DNA of 64,000 nucleotides from Burkholderia sp. NRF60-BP8. Lineage in GTDB: Bacteria; Pseudomonadota; Gammaproteobacteria; Burkholderiales; Burkholderiaceae. Every line of letters begins with the position of its first letter. The first letter of the stretch is position 1. The notes under the pieces were generated by a model. It saw only the letters and a program-made list of their open reading frames with translations, did not search any database and was not told where the DNA came from. Positions 44,278 through 54,020 of this stretch are shown one piece after another. The stretch covers positions 62,001 to 126,000 of the forward strand of contig NZ_CP013373.1 in assembly GCF_001522585.2 (NCBI RefSeq). Reading direction: 5' to 3'. A program made the position numbers and the translations under genes.

Positions 44278-45477
44278 ATGAAAATGAAGACCCTCGCACA
44301 GGCCTGTCTCGCGCTCGCGGCCGCCGCGTTCACCGCCGGCGCCGCCCACGCGGCGGATACCGTGAAGATCGGCTTCATCACCGACATGTCGGGGCTTTAC
44401 GCGGATATCGACGGGCAGGGCGGTCTCGAGGCGATCCGCATGGCGGTCGCGGACTTCGGCGGCAAGGTGCTCGGCAAGCCGATCGAGGTCGTCTACGCCG
44501 ATCACCAGAACAAGGCCGACATCGCCGCGTCGAAGGCGCGCGAATGGATGGATCGCGGCGGGCTCGACCTGCTGGTCGGCGGCACGAACTCCGCGACCGC
44601 GCTGTCGATGAACCAGGTCGCGGCCGAGAAGAAGAAGGTCTACATCAACATCGGCGCGGGCGCCGACACGCTGACCAACGAGCAGTGCACGCCGTACACG
44701 GTCCACTACGCGTACGACACGATGGCGCTCGCGAAGGGCACCGGTTCGGCGGTGGTGAAGCAGGGCGGCAAGAGCTGGTTCTTCCTGACGGCCGACTACG
44801 CGTTCGGCAAGGCGCTCGAGAAGAACACGTCGGACGTCGTGAAGGCGAACGGCGGCCAGGTGCTCGGCGCGGTGCGTCACCCGCTGTCCGCGTCGGATTT
44901 CTCGTCGTTCCTGCTGCAGGCGCAATCGTCGAAGGCGCAGATCCTCGGCCTCGCGAACGCGGGCGGCGACACGATCAACTCGATCAAGGCCGCGAAGGAG
45001 TTCGGCATCACGAAGACGATGAAGCTCGCCGCGCTGCTGATGTTCATCGACGACGTGCACAGCCTCGGCCTCGAAACGACGCAGGGCCTCGTGCTGACCG
45101 ACAGCTGGTACTGGAACCGCGATGCGGCGTCGCGCCAGTGGGCGCAGCGCTACTTCGGCAAGATGAAGAAGATGCCGTCGAGCCTGCAGGCGGCCGACTA
45201 CTCGTCGGTGACGACGTACCTGAAGGCCGTGCAGGCCGCCGGTACGACCGACTCCGACAAGGTGATGGCCGAGCTGAAGAAGATCAAGATCAGCGACTTC
45301 TACGCGAAGGGCTATATCCGCCAGGACGGCAGCATGATCCACGACATGTACCTGATGGAAGTCAAGAAGCCGTCGGAATCGAAGGAGCCGTGGGATTACT
45401 ACAAGGTGCTCGCGACGATTCCGGGCGAACAGGCGTTCGGCACCAAGCAGGAAACGCGCTGCGCGTTGTGGAAGTAA
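44278..45477 (+). CDS. HAAT periplasmic substrate-binding protein (cluster 1)
   Basis: A 399-residue type I periplasmic-binding protein. The signal peptide is about residues 1-25 (AHA|ADT), and the mature domain begins VKIGFITDMSGLYADIDGQGG. It is the only soluble component of cluster 1 and defines its specificity. Proteins of this subgroup bind amides, amino acids or aromatic acids, so leucine should not be assumed. AGGAGA precedes the ATG. It lies between the ATPase genes and the permease genes. Confidence 0.92.
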   Translation: MKMKTLAQACLALAAAAFTAGAAHAADTVKIGFITDMSGLYADIDGQGGLEAIRMAVADFGGKVLGKPIEVVYADHQNKADIAASKAREWMDRGGLDLLVGGTNSATALSMNQVAAEKKKVYINIGAGADTLTNEQCTPYTVHYAYDTMALAKGTGSAVVKQGGKSWFFLTADYAFGKALEKNTSDVVKANGGQVLGAVRHPLSASDFSSFLLQAQSSKAQILGLANAGGDTINSIKAAKEFGITKTMKLAALLMFIDDVHSLGLETTQGLVLTDSWYWNRDAASRQWAQRYFGKMKKMPSSLQAADYSSVTTYLKAVQAAGTTDSDKVMAELKKIKISDFYAKGYIRQDGSMIHDMYLMEVKKPSESKEPWDYYKVLATIPGEQAFGTKQETRCALWK

Positions 45478-45605
45478 GCATCGCGTAGCGGCGCGCACGG
45501 GCGCGCCGCACGGTGGCGGCTGCGGCGACGTGCCCGCTGCGCCGCCCGCGTGCGCGACGCATGAATGTTGCGCACGCAACGAAACTCATTCTGACGGCTA
45601 AGTCG

Positions 45606-46490
45606 ATGGAAATCTTTGGCATTCCGTTGCCGGCGATGCTGAGCCAGTTGCTGCTCGGGCTCGTCAACGGCTCGTTCTACGCGATCCTGAGCCTCGGGCT
45701 CGCGGTGATCTTCGGGCTGCTCAACGTGATCAACTTCGCGCACGGCGCGCTGTTCATGCTGGGCGCGATGCTCGCGTGGATGGGCCTGTCGTATTTCGGG
45801 CTGCCGTACTGGGCGATGCTCGTGCTGGCGCCGGTGCTCGTGGGCGCGTTCGGGATCGCGATCGAACGCTCGATGCTGCGCTGGCTGTACAAGCTCGATC
45901 ACCTGTACGGGCTGCTGCTCACGTTCGGCCTCACGCTGGTCGTCGAAGGCGTGTTCCGGTCGATCTACGGGTCGTCCGGCCAGCCGTACGACGTGCCGTC
46001 GCAGTTGTCCGGCGCGACCAACCTCGGTTTCATGTTCCTGCCGAACTATCGCGCGTGGGTCGTCGTCGCGTCGCTCGCGGTGTGTCTCGCGACGTGGTTC
46101 GTGATCGAGAAGACGCGGCTCGGCGCGTACCTGCGCGCGGGCACCGAGAACCCGAAGCTCGTCGAGGCGTTCGGCGTGAACGTGCCGATGATGATCACGC
46201 TCACCTACGGCTTCGGCGTCGCGCTCGCCGCGTTCGCGGGCGTGCTGGCCGCGCCCGTGATCCAGGTGTCGCCGCTGATGGGCCAGCCGATGATCATCAC
46301 CGTGTTCGCGGTGGTCGTGATCGGCGGGATGGGCTCGATCCTCGGCTCGATCGTCACGGGCCTGCTGCTCGGCGTGATCGAGGGCTTCACGCGCGTGTTC
46401 TATCCCGAAGCGTCGGCCACCGTCGTGTTCGTGATCATGGCGATCGTGCTGCTGTTCCGCCCGGCGGGCCTCTTCGGCAAGGAAAAATGA
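45606..46490 (+). CDS. livH: HAAT ABC permease LivH (cluster 1)
   Basis: A 294-residue polytopic inner-membrane permease with about eight membrane segments. LivH signatures are LLLGLVNGSFYAILSLGLAVIFGLLNVINFAHGALFMLG and LRAGTENPKLVEAFGVNV, the coupling-helix region. I chose the ATG at 45606, as the extra upstream residues are basic and unlike the family. It overlaps livM by ATGATG. Confidence 0.93.
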   Translation: MEIFGIPLPAMLSQLLLGLVNGSFYAILSLGLAVIFGLLNVINFAHGALFMLGAMLAWMGLSYFGLPYWAMLVLAPVLVGAFGIAIERSMLRWLYKLDHLYGLLLTFGLTLVVEGVFRSIYGSSGQPYDVPSQLSGATNLGFMFLPNYRAWVVVASLAVCLATWFVIEKTRLGAYLRAGTENPKLVEAFGVNVPMMITLTYGFGVALAAFAGVLAAPVIQVSPLMGQPMIITVFAVVVIGGMGSILGSIVTGLLLGVIEGFTRVFYPEASATVVFVIMAIVLLFRPAGLFGKEK

Positions 46491-47467
46491 TGCAGAGAAA
46501 AGTGCTCTACGGCGTGCTGCTCGCCGCACTGCTCGCCGCGCCGTTCATCGGCGCGTATCCGGTGTTCGTGATGAAGGTGCTCGCCTTCGCGCTGTTCGCG
46601 GCCGCGTTCAACCTGCTGATCGGCTATACGGGGCTGCTGTCGTTCGGCCATGCGATGTTCCTCGCGACGGCCGGTTATGCGACCGGCTATTCGATGCAGA
46701 CGCTCGGTTTCACGCCTGAGCTCGGCGTGCTGGCCGGCACCGTCGGCGCGACGCTGCTCGGGCTCGTCGTCGGGCTGTTCGCGATCCGCCGGCAGGGCAT
46801 CTACTTCGCGATGATCACGCTCGCGTTCGCGCAGATGGTCTACTTCATCTATCTGCAGGCGCCGTTCACGCACGGCGAGGACGGCCTGCAGGGCGTGCCG
46901 CGCGGCCGCCTGTTCGGGCTGCTCGACCTGTCGAACGACGTCGCGCTGTACTACGTCGTGCTGGCGGTGGTCGTCGCCGCGTGCGCGTTCATCGTGCGGG
47001 TCGTCCATTCGCCGTTCGGCCAGGTGCTCGTCGCCATCAAGGAGAACGAAGCGCGCGCGATCTCGCTCGGCTACGACACCGACCGCTTCAAGCTGCTCGC
47101 GTTCATCCTGTCGGCCGCGCTCGCGGGGCTGGCCGGCTCGCTGAAGGTGCTCGTGCTCGGCTTCGAGACGCTGTCGGACGCGTACTGGACGATGTCGGGC
47201 CTCGTCGTGCTGATGACGCTCGTCGGCGGGATGGGCACGCTGTTCGGGCCGCTGCTGGGCGCCGCGCTGATCGTGGCGCTGGAAGACCGGCTCGGCGACA
47301 TCGGCGAATGGCTCGCGTCGACGACGGGCGTCGCGTGGTTCCATTCGCTCGGCGAATCGGCGACGATCGTCACCGGGCTGATCTTCATCGCATGCGTGCT
47401 GGCCTTCCGGCGCGGCATCGTCGGCGAGATGGTCGCGCGGATCAAGCCGTTGAGAGCGTCGTCGTGA
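46487..47467 (+). CDS. livM: HAAT ABC permease LivM (cluster 1)
   Basis: A 326-residue permease with about ten membrane segments and the LivM features FNLLIGYTGLLSFGHAMFLATAGY and KENEARAISLGYDTDRFKLLAFILSA (coupling helix). It forms the transmembrane heterodimer with LivH and ends the cluster 1 operon. Its start overlaps the livH stop. A strong terminator lies 257 bp after the stop, at 47724-47758. Confidence 0.93.
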   Translation: MMQRKVLYGVLLAALLAAPFIGAYPVFVMKVLAFALFAAAFNLLIGYTGLLSFGHAMFLATAGYATGYSMQTLGFTPELGVLAGTVGATLLGLVVGLFAIRRQGIYFAMITLAFAQMVYFIYLQAPFTHGEDGLQGVPRGRLFGLLDLSNDVALYYVVLAVVVAACAFIVRVVHSPFGQVLVAIKENEARAISLGYDTDRFKLLAFILSAALAGLAGSLKVLVLGFETLSDAYWTMSGLVVLMTLVGGMGTLFGPLLGAALIVALEDRLGDIGEWLASTTGVAWFHSLGESATIVTGLIFIACVLAFRRGIVGEMVARIKPLRASS

Positions 47468-47723
47468 GCAGGCCGTGCGCGTCGCCGCGCGTTGATGCGA
47501 AGCACCATCCGGCACGCCCGGGAAGGGCGTCGCGGCGGGTTCGGGCCGGCGCCGCGCGGCAGACTGGTGCCCCATTTTCGTGCGGCGATGCACCATAGGG
47601 GTAAATGCTAAGTTGTCGTGGTGCTTAAGCCTCTTTAAGATTCACCCTAGTTCTGATGCACCGCGAAACGAATTTGCAGGTGGAGAACGAGGAGACAATC
47701 GAGGCACAAAGTGCCCGGACCCC

Positions 47724-47758
47724 AAAGCGCTGTTGGACGGAATCCAACAGCGCTTTTT
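47724..47758 (+). terminator. Strong intrinsic terminator, possibly the 3' end of a small RNA
   Basis: A perfect 14-bp stem, AAAGCGCTGTTGGA (47724-47737) and TCCAACAGCGCTTT (47743-47756), with a five-base loop is followed by TTTT. It lies 257 bp past livM, further than usual for the operon, and is preceded by a small GGCAC/GTGCC hairpin (47703-47715). A short RNA ending here is possible. Confidence 0.85.
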
Positions 47759-48526
47759 CATTTGCGTGCACGGATTCCATCGATGGTGCATCGGCCTGCG
47801 TGACGGCCGTCTCTCGCGTTTGCATTCGCACCGCGTTTTTTCCGCGCTTCGCCGCGTCCCCCGTTTTCCCTTTCCGCGATCGTCCATGGACGATGCGCAG
47901 TCCTGCACAGGCGCTTCGGGCTTACCCGGTTGGCGTGCGCGAAAGGCGTCCGTTACACTCGGCTTTCGCCGACCGTGCGGTCGGGAAAATCGGTCGGCAG
48001 TTCTCCTACAAGCACAATGCAGAAGAGGGAGTACGGTTGGATGAGCAGCGCAGCGCGGTGGATCGGGGCAGGAGAGGCGGCGGGCGCCGCTCGTTCGTCA
48101 TCGGGTGCGCGACGGGTCGTCGCGGCAGTCCCGAGCCGTCCTGCGGCCTGTATGCACGCCCCGGCGATCGTTGTGCTCGCACCCGTATCCGCATCGTCAT
48201 GAGCCGCCGGCTTTCCGACGTTTCGTCGCGCGCGTACCGGGCCGCATCGGGCCGGTATGGCGGCCGTTTCCGCCATCGTTGCGCACGCACCGATTTTCCG
48301 CGCGATCCCCCCTTTATTCGCCTTCTTCATCCTGACGACATTGCTGCTGCGCATCGTGATGGCCGAATGACCGTTTCGGCCGGCATGCGGCGCATGGGCG
48401 CGGCGTCACGGGAAAACGAGCATGGGCGCGGGTGGATCGGATAATTAAGATATTAACTGTTTCTGGGGACCGGGAGCCGCCCGAGCGACCCGTGGTTTTT
48501 TCGAGCAGCGTTTGGAGACAACGTAA
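47759..48526. other. Intergenic stretch with no supported gene
   Basis: Several overlapping open frames exist on both strands, but none has a recognisable domain, a good ribosome site or a credible composition. An AT-rich patch at about 48440-48460 (ATAATTAAGATATTAACT) is a likely promoter region for the following binding-protein gene. Confidence 0.5.
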
Positions 48527-49684
48527 ATGAAGATGAATCGATGGATGGAGGCCATGCTTGCCGCGGGCCTCGTGTGTGCGGCGGCGACGGCGTCGGCGCA
48601 GGTCAAGATCGGCGTGACGCTGTCGGCGACGGGCCCGGCCGCCTCGCTCGGGATTCCGGAAAAGAACACGATCGCGCTGCTGCCGAAGGAAATCGCGGGC
48701 AAGAGCGTGCAGTACATCGTGCTCGACGACGCCTCCGACACGAGCCGCGCGGTGCAGAACGTGCGCAAGCTGATCGACGAGGACCACGTCGACGCGATCA
48801 TCGGCTCCTCCGTCACGCCGAACTCGCTCGCGATGCTCGATCCCGTGTCGCAGGGCAAGACGCCGGCGATTTCGCTTGCCGCGAGCGCGCAGATCATCGC
48901 GCCGATGGACGCGAAGCGCGCGTGGATGTTCAAGGTGCCGCAGAACGATCAGCTGATGGCCGACGCGATCGCCGGCTACATGGCGAAGCACGGCGTGAAG
49001 ACGGTCGGTTTCATCGGCTTCGCCGATGCGTACGGCGACAGCTGGTACAAGACGTTCGACGCGGCGGCCGTGAAGAACGGGCTGAAGCTGGTGTCGAACG
49101 AGCGCTACAACCGGACCGACGCGTCGGTGATGGGGCAGGTGCTGAAGCTGCTGGGCTCGAACCCGGATGCGGTGCTGATCGCGGGCTCGGGCACGCCGGC
49201 GGCGCTGCCGGCCAAGACGCTGAAGGAGCGCGGCTACAAGGGTAAGGTGTATCAGACGCACGGCGTCGCGAACAACGATTTCCTGCGCGTGTGCGGCAAG
49301 GATTGCGAAGGCGAGATCCTGCCGGCCGGCCCCGTGCTCGTGACCGACCAGTTGCCCGATTCGAATCCGGTGAAGAAGCCGGCGCTCGGCTACAAGGCCG
49401 CGTACGAGAAGGCCTACGGCGCGGGCTCGCTGTCGACGTTCGGCGGCCATGCGTGGGATGCGGGCTTGCTGCTGCAGCGGGCGATCCCGGAAGCGCTGAA
49501 GAAGGGCCAGCCGGGCACCGAGGCGTTTCGCGAAGCGCTGCGCGCGTCGCTCGAAAGCGTGAAGGACCTGCCCGTCTCGCACGGCGTGATCAACATGACG
49601 GCGACCGATCACAACGGCTTCGACACGCGTGCGCGCGTGATGGTGCAGATCGTCGACGGCAAGTGGAAGTTGCAGGCCGAGTAA
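48527..49684 (+). CDS. HAAT periplasmic substrate-binding protein (cluster 2)
   Basis: A 385-residue type I periplasmic-binding protein with a signal peptide ending TASA (about residue 24) and a mature start QVKIGVTLSATGPAASLGIPEKNTIALLP. It differs strongly from the cluster 1 protein, so the two importers must serve different ligands. It resembles binding proteins for aromatic or branched-chain acids. TGGAGA lies before the ATG. It heads cluster 2. Confidence 0.92.
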   Translation: MKMNRWMEAMLAAGLVCAAATASAQVKIGVTLSATGPAASLGIPEKNTIALLPKEIAGKSVQYIVLDDASDTSRAVQNVRKLIDEDHVDAIIGSSVTPNSLAMLDPVSQGKTPAISLAASAQIIAPMDAKRAWMFKVPQNDQLMADAIAGYMAKHGVKTVGFIGFADAYGDSWYKTFDAAAVKNGLKLVSNERYNRTDASVMGQVLKLLGSNPDAVLIAGSGTPAALPAKTLKERGYKGKVYQTHGVANNDFLRVCGKDCEGEILPAGPVLVTDQLPDSNPVKKPALGYKAAYEKAYGAGSLSTFGGHAWDAGLLLQRAIPEALKKGQPGTEAFREALRASLESVKDLPVSHGVINMTATDHNGFDTRARVMVQIVDGKWKLQAE

Positions 49685-49885
49685 GCATCACGTGAAACCG
49701 GCACAGGCGGCGCGAACGGCGCCGCCTGTGCCGTCGGCGGGGTCGCGCGCCTGACGGCCGCACCCATGCCGCCTGGAATCGCCGGGGCCCGCCGCATGAC
49801 GCGCGACGTGCCGATCGCTTCGCGCGCGTCCCGAGCGTTTTCCGCCTTTCGTTTCTCCGCAGCATTCTCTCGATACACGAAACGT

Positions 49886-50941
49886 ATGGATCTCTCGATT
49901 GCGGCGATCCTCGCGCAAGACGGCATCACGACCGGCGCCATTTATGCATTGTTGTCGCTGGCGCTCGTGCTGGTGTTTTCCGTCACGCGGGTGATCTTCA
50001 TTCCCCAGGGCGAATTCGTCGCCTATGGTGCGCTGACGCTGGCCGCGTTGCAGGCGCAGAAATTCCCCGCCACCTGCTGGCTGCTGTTCGTGATGGGCAT
50101 CGCGTGCTTTCTGCTGGAAGTCGGCGGCCTGATCCGCCATCGCGAACGCCGTCACCCGCTCGGCCGCACGCTCGCGACGCTGGCGAGCCGCTACGTGCTG
50201 CTGCCGCTCGCGGTGTTTGCGATCACGCGCAGCTTTGCCGCGCAGCCGTTGCCGATGCTCGCGCAGATCGCGCTGACGCTCGCGATCGTCGTGCCGATGG
50301 GGCCGTTCGTCTACCGGCTCGTGTACCAGCCAATCGCCGAAGGCACGACGCTGCTGCTGCTGATCGTGTCGGTCGCCGTCCATTTCGCGATGGTCGGCCT
50401 CGGCCTCGTGATGTTCGGTGCGGAGGGCTCGCGCACCGCCGGATTCTCGGACGCGTCGCTCGCGATCGGCAGCATGACGGTATCGGTGCAGAGCATCCTG
50501 GTCGTCGTCACGGCGCTCGTGCTGATCGGCGCGCTCTATGTGTACTTCGGCCGCACGATCGCCGGCAAGGCGCTGCGCGCGACGTCGGTGAACCGGCTCG
50601 GCGCGCGGCTCGTCGGCATCGGCACGACCGAAGCCGGGCGGCTCGCGTTCACGTTCGCGGCAGGGCTCGGCGTGCTGTCGGGGATCCTCGTCGGCCCGTT
50701 GACGACGATCTACTACGACTCGGGCTTCCTGATCGGCCTGAAGGGCTTCGTCGGCGCGATCATCGGCGGGCTCGTCAGCTACCCGCTCGCGGCCGCCGGC
50801 TCGCTGCTCGTCGGCGTACTCGAATCGTATTCGTCGTTCTGGGCGAGCGCATACAAGGAGGTGATCGTGTTCACGCTGATCATTCCGGTGCTGCTGTGGC
50901 GGAGCTTCGCGACGCCGCATGCGGAAGAGGAAGAGGAGTGA
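49886..50941 (+). CDS. HAAT ABC permease LivH-like (cluster 2)
   Basis: A 351-residue permease, longer than cluster 1 LivH because of an insert near residues 60-110 that adds hydrophobic segments. It keeps [36 protein letters not shown] and the C-terminal [20 protein letters not shown]. It ends in a run of glutamates (AEEEEE). I chose the ATG at 49886; the longer upstream frame is basic and unlike the family. The stop is four bases before the next start. Confidence 0.9.
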   Translation: MDLSIAAILAQDGITTGAIYALLSLALVLVFSVTRVIFIPQGEFVAYGALTLAALQAQKFPATCWLLFVMGIACFLLEVGGLIRHRERRHPLGRTLATLASRYVLLPLAVFAITRSFAAQPLPMLAQIALTLAIVVPMGPFVYRLVYQPIAEGTTLLLLIVSVAVHFAMVGLGLVMFGAEGSRTAGFSDASLAIGSMTVSVQSILVVVTALVLIGALYVYFGRTIAGKALRATSVNRLGARLVGIGTTEAGRLAFTFAAGLGVLSGILVGPLTTIYYDSGFLIGLKGFVGAIIGGLVSYPLAAAGSLLVGVLESYSSFWASAYKEVIVFTLIIPVLLWRSFATPHAEEEEE

Positions 50942-50945
50942 TGCG

Positions 50946-52730
50946 ATGAAGACGATGGTACGCAACAAGACCTTCTGGCTGTTTCTCGTCGTGCTGTTCG
51001 CGCTGCCGGTGCTGCCCGGCGCGCTACAGGTACCCGAGTACTGGATCACGCTGCTGAACTACATCGGCCTGTATGCGATCGTCGCGATCGGGCTCGTGCT
51101 GCTGACGGGCGTCGGCGGGATGACGAGCTTCGGGCAGGCCGCGTTCGTCGGCATCGGCGCGTATGCGACCGCGTTCCTGACGACGCGGTACGGCGTGTCG
51201 CCGTGGCTCGCGCTGATCGTCGGCGTCGTGCTGACGGCGCTCGTCGCGCTCATGCTCGGCGCCGTGACGATGCGGCTGTCCGGGCACTTCCTGCCGCTCG
51301 GTACGATCGCGTGGGGCCTCGCGCTGTTCTATCTGTTCGGCAACCTTGAACTGCTCGGCAAGTACGACGGGATCAACGGGATTCCGGCGCTGAACCTGTT
51401 CGGCATCCGGCTGGAAAGCGGCCGCAGCCTGTATTTCCTGATCTGGGCCGTGGTGCTGACCGCGATCGTGTCGGTGCAGAACCTGCTCAACAGCCGGCCC
51501 GGCCGCGCGATCCGCGCGCTGCGCGGCGGCGGCGTGATGGCCGAGGCGATGGGCGTGAACACCGCGTGGATGCGCGTGGTGATCTTCGTCTACGCGGCCG
51601 TGCTCGCGGCGGTATCGGGCTTCCTGTACGCGCACCTGCAGCGCGCGGTGAACCCGACACCGTTCGGCCTGAACCACGGGATCGAATTCCTGTTCATGGC
51701 GGTGGTGGGCGGCGTGTCGCACGTATGGGGCGCGGTGCTTGGCGCGGCGATCCTCACCGTGCTGCAGGACTACCTGCAGACGCTGCTGCCGAAGCTGCTC
51801 GGTTCGGAAGGCAACTTCGAGATCATCGTGTTCGGCGTGCTGATGGTGCTGCTGCTGCAGTACGCGCGCCAGGGCGTATGGCCGTTCGTCGCGAGACTGT
51901 TCCCGCGCGGGCCGCGTGCGCATGTGCCGGAGCAGGCCGACCCGCTGCCGCAGCGCGCGAAACCCGTGCCCGGCGAGCCGCTGCTCGTCGTCGACGGCGC
52001 GCGCAAGCAGTTCGGCGGGCTCGTGGCCGTCAACGATGTCAGCTTCGACGTGAAAGCGGGGCAGATCGTCGGGCTGATCGGCCCGAACGGCGCGGGCAAG
52101 TCGACCACGTTCAACCTCGTGACCGGCGTGCTGAAGCCGACCGGCGGTGCGATCACGTTTCGTGGCGAGCGCATCGACGGGTTGACGTCGCGTCAGGTCG
52201 TCCGCCGCGGCATCGGTCGCACGTTCCAGCACGTGAAGCTGTTGCCGGCGATGACGGTGCTCGAGAACGTCGCGATCGGCGCCCATCTGCGCGGCCATAC
52301 GGGCGTGTGGCGCAGCATCGCGCGGCTCAATGCGCGCGAGGAAGCGCAGTTGCTGGCCGAAGCCGCGCGCCAGATCCGCCGCGTCGGGCTCGAGAAGCAC
52401 ATGTACGACGAAGCGGGCAGCTTGGCACTCGGCCAGCAGCGGATTCTCGAAATCGCACGGGCGCTGTGCTGCGATCCGACGTTGCTGCTGCTCGACGAGC
52501 CGGCTGCCGGCCTGCGTTACCAGGAGAAGCAGCAACTCGCCGACCTGCTGCGGCGGCTGAAGGCCGAAGGCATGAGCGTGTTGCTCGTGGAACACGACAT
52601 GGATTTCGTGATGAACCTCACCGACCGGCTGGTGGTGATGGAGTTCGGTACGCGGATCGCAGAAGGGCTGCCGCAGGATGTGCAGCAGGACCCGGCCGTG
52701 CTCGAAGCGTATCTGGGCGGGGTGGAGTGA
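50946..52730 (+). CDS. Fused LivM permease - LivG ATPase (cluster 2)
   Basis: A 594-residue single chain joins a LivM-type permease (residues 1 to about 320: [17 protein letters not shown] and the coupling segment [22 protein letters not shown]) to a LivG-type ATPase (about 340-594). The ATPase part has Walker [10 protein letters not shown] (about 379-387), signature [15 protein letters not shown], Walker [12 protein letters not shown] and switch VEHDMDFV. A Pro/Gln/Arg linker connects them. Fusing one permease to one ATPase fixes their stoichiometry. The frame is continuous and each half is complete, so this is a true fusion, not an annotation artefact. Confidence 0.94.
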   Translation: MKTMVRNKTFWLFLVVLFALPVLPGALQVPEYWITLLNYIGLYAIVAIGLVLLTGVGGMTSFGQAAFVGIGAYATAFLTTRYGVSPWLALIVGVVLTALVALMLGAVTMRLSGHFLPLGTIAWGLALFYLFGNLELLGKYDGINGIPALNLFGIRLESGRSLYFLIWAVVLTAIVSVQNLLNSRPGRAIRALRGGGVMAEAMGVNTAWMRVVIFVYAAVLAAVSGFLYAHLQRAVNPTPFGLNHGIEFLFMAVVGGVSHVWGAVLGAAILTVLQDYLQTLLPKLLGSEGNFEIIVFGVLMVLLLQYARQGVWPFVARLFPRGPRAHVPEQADPLPQRAKPVPGEPLLVVDGARKQFGGLVAVNDVSFDVKAGQIVGLIGPNGAGKSTTFNLVTGVLKPTGGAITFRGERIDGLTSRQVVRRGIGRTFQHVKLLPAMTVLENVAIGAHLRGHTGVWRSIARLNAREEAQLLAEAARQIRRVGLEKHMYDEAGSLALGQQRILEIARALCCDPTLLLLDEPAAGLRYQEKQQLADLLRRLKAEGMSVLLVEHDMDFVMNLTDRLVVMEFGTRIAEGLPQDVQQDPAVLEAYLGGVE

Positions 52731-53485
52731 TGACGGACACGACGATGCCGATTCTCGAAGTACGCGGCCTGGCAGTGCGGTACGGGAAGGTGGAGGCGCT
52801 GCACGGTGCTGCCATCAAGGTCGGAGCGGGGCAGATCGTCAGCGTGATCGGCCCGAACGGGGCCGGTAAATCGACGCTGCTGAACGCGATCATGGGCGCG
52901 CTGCCGATAATGGGGCACGCGTCGGGCGCGGTCGTGTATCGCGGCAACGATGTCGGTGCGCTGCCGGTCGAGCAGCGCGTCGCGCGCGGAATGTGTCTCG
53001 TACCGGAGAAGCGCGAGCTGTTCAGCACGATGACGGTCGAGGACAACCTCGTATTGGGCGCCTATCGGCGCAAGCAGGCGGGGGAAGCGAACTTCCTCGA
53101 TCAACTCGATCACGTGTTCGCGCTGTTTCCGCGGCTGAAGGAACGCCGCAGGCAGGCGGCCGGTACGCTGTCGGGCGGCGAGCGGCAAATGTTGGCGGTC
53201 GGGCGTGCGCTGATGGGCAAGCCCGACCTGCTGATGCTCGACGAGCCGAGCCTGGGGCTGGCGCCGCTGATCGTGAAGGAGATCTTTCATATCATCAGCG
53301 CGTTGCGCGGCACCGGCGTGGCGACGCTGCTCATCGAGCAGAATGCACGGGCGGCGCTGCAAATTTCCGACTACGGCTATGTGCTGGAGACGGGCGAGTT
53401 TGCGCTGGAAGGGCCTGCGGCCGAACTCGCCCGGAATCCGCGGGTGATCGAGACATATCTCGGCCTGGCGAAAAAGACGGCTTGA
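52730..53485 (+). CDS. HAAT ABC transporter ATPase LivF-like (cluster 2)
   Basis: A 251-residue ATPase with Walker [10 protein letters not shown], signature [15 protein letters not shown], Walker [14 protein letters not shown] and the switch region [10 protein letters not shown]. Unlike the cluster 1 LivF it keeps the Walker A lysine. Its ATG overlaps the stop of the fused permease-ATPase gene (TGATG). It is the last gene of cluster 2 and is followed within 30 bp by a parS-containing hairpin with a T-tail. Confidence 0.94.
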   Translation: MTDTTMPILEVRGLAVRYGKVEALHGAAIKVGAGQIVSVIGPNGAGKSTLLNAIMGALPIMGHASGAVVYRGNDVGALPVEQRVARGMCLVPEKRELFSTMTVEDNLVLGAYRRKQAGEANFLDQLDHVFALFPRLKERRRQAAGTLSGGERQMLAVGRALMGKPDLLMLDEPSLGLAPLIVKEIFHIISALRGTGVATLLIEQNARAALQISDYGYVLETGEFALEGPAAELARNPRVIETYLGLAKKTA

Positions 53486-53511
53486 TTATTTGAGGTGGTG
53501 GGGGGAACGAG

Positions 53512-53542
53512 CGGCGTGTTTCACGTGAAACACGCCGTTTTT
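53512..53542. promoter_or_regulatory. parS: parS centromere site inside a 26-bp perfect palindrome with T-tail
   Basis: TGTTTCACGTGAAACA (53517-53532) matches the universal chromosomal ParB-binding consensus exactly. It is extended by CGGCG/CGCCG on each side into a perfect palindrome (53512-53537), followed by TTTTT (53538-53542). It is thus also a plausible rho-independent terminator for the cluster 2 operon. parB is encoded 4 kb downstream. Confidence 0.93.
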
Positions 53543-54020
53543 GTTTGGCGAGATCGCAAGGTGTCGAAGTATCGCCGGTTCGGGACCGGGGATAAGTCGC
53601 GCAGGAATAGTCGGAGGCGCTGTGCGACGCCGCACAGGCTTGTTCCACAGGTCGCCGATGCGTTGGGCTTCAGTGGACAAGTCTCCGGACAACCATCGGA
53701 AACGCTGTGTGGAGGAGGGCACAGGGCGTCGCGGCCGGTGGATTGCGGGGGGGCACAGACATCGGTCGGGTCAGCGGTTCCGCGCATGCTGGCGTGGTGA
53801 TTAACCGGGTTTGGCACAGGCACGATGACGTGCGTTTAACCGGTTGGGAGCACCGCCGAAGCCGCCCGGCACGCCAAATTCGCCCGCCCACAGCAAAAAA
53901 TCGCCGAAATGCACAGACCCTACCATTCGGACGGCCTTCGGGCGAAAAGCGAACCCGCTATAATTCGGCCCATACATTTCTCAGATAGGTTCGTGCGCTG
54001 CTCTGCGTACGGAATCCACC
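53543..54020. other. Gap between parS and mnmG
   Basis: No gene is supported. The stretch has several TGTG/CACA half-sites but no intact DnaA box, and an AT-rich CGCTATAATTCGG element (53946-53958) containing a perfect TATAAT at 53949-53954, a likely -10 box for mnmG about 66 bp upstream of its start. Confidence 0.5.

Noticed and set aside
47656..48444. 262-codon plus frame in the gap between the liv clusters
   Set aside because: It runs through a strong terminator, has no ribosome site or domain, and its composition is random-like.
53543..54020. Gap before mnmG as the replication origin
   Set aside because: The gid-par region is an origin neighbour in many bacteria, but this gap has no intact DnaA box and the coding-strand switch is at 26.6-27 kb, not here.
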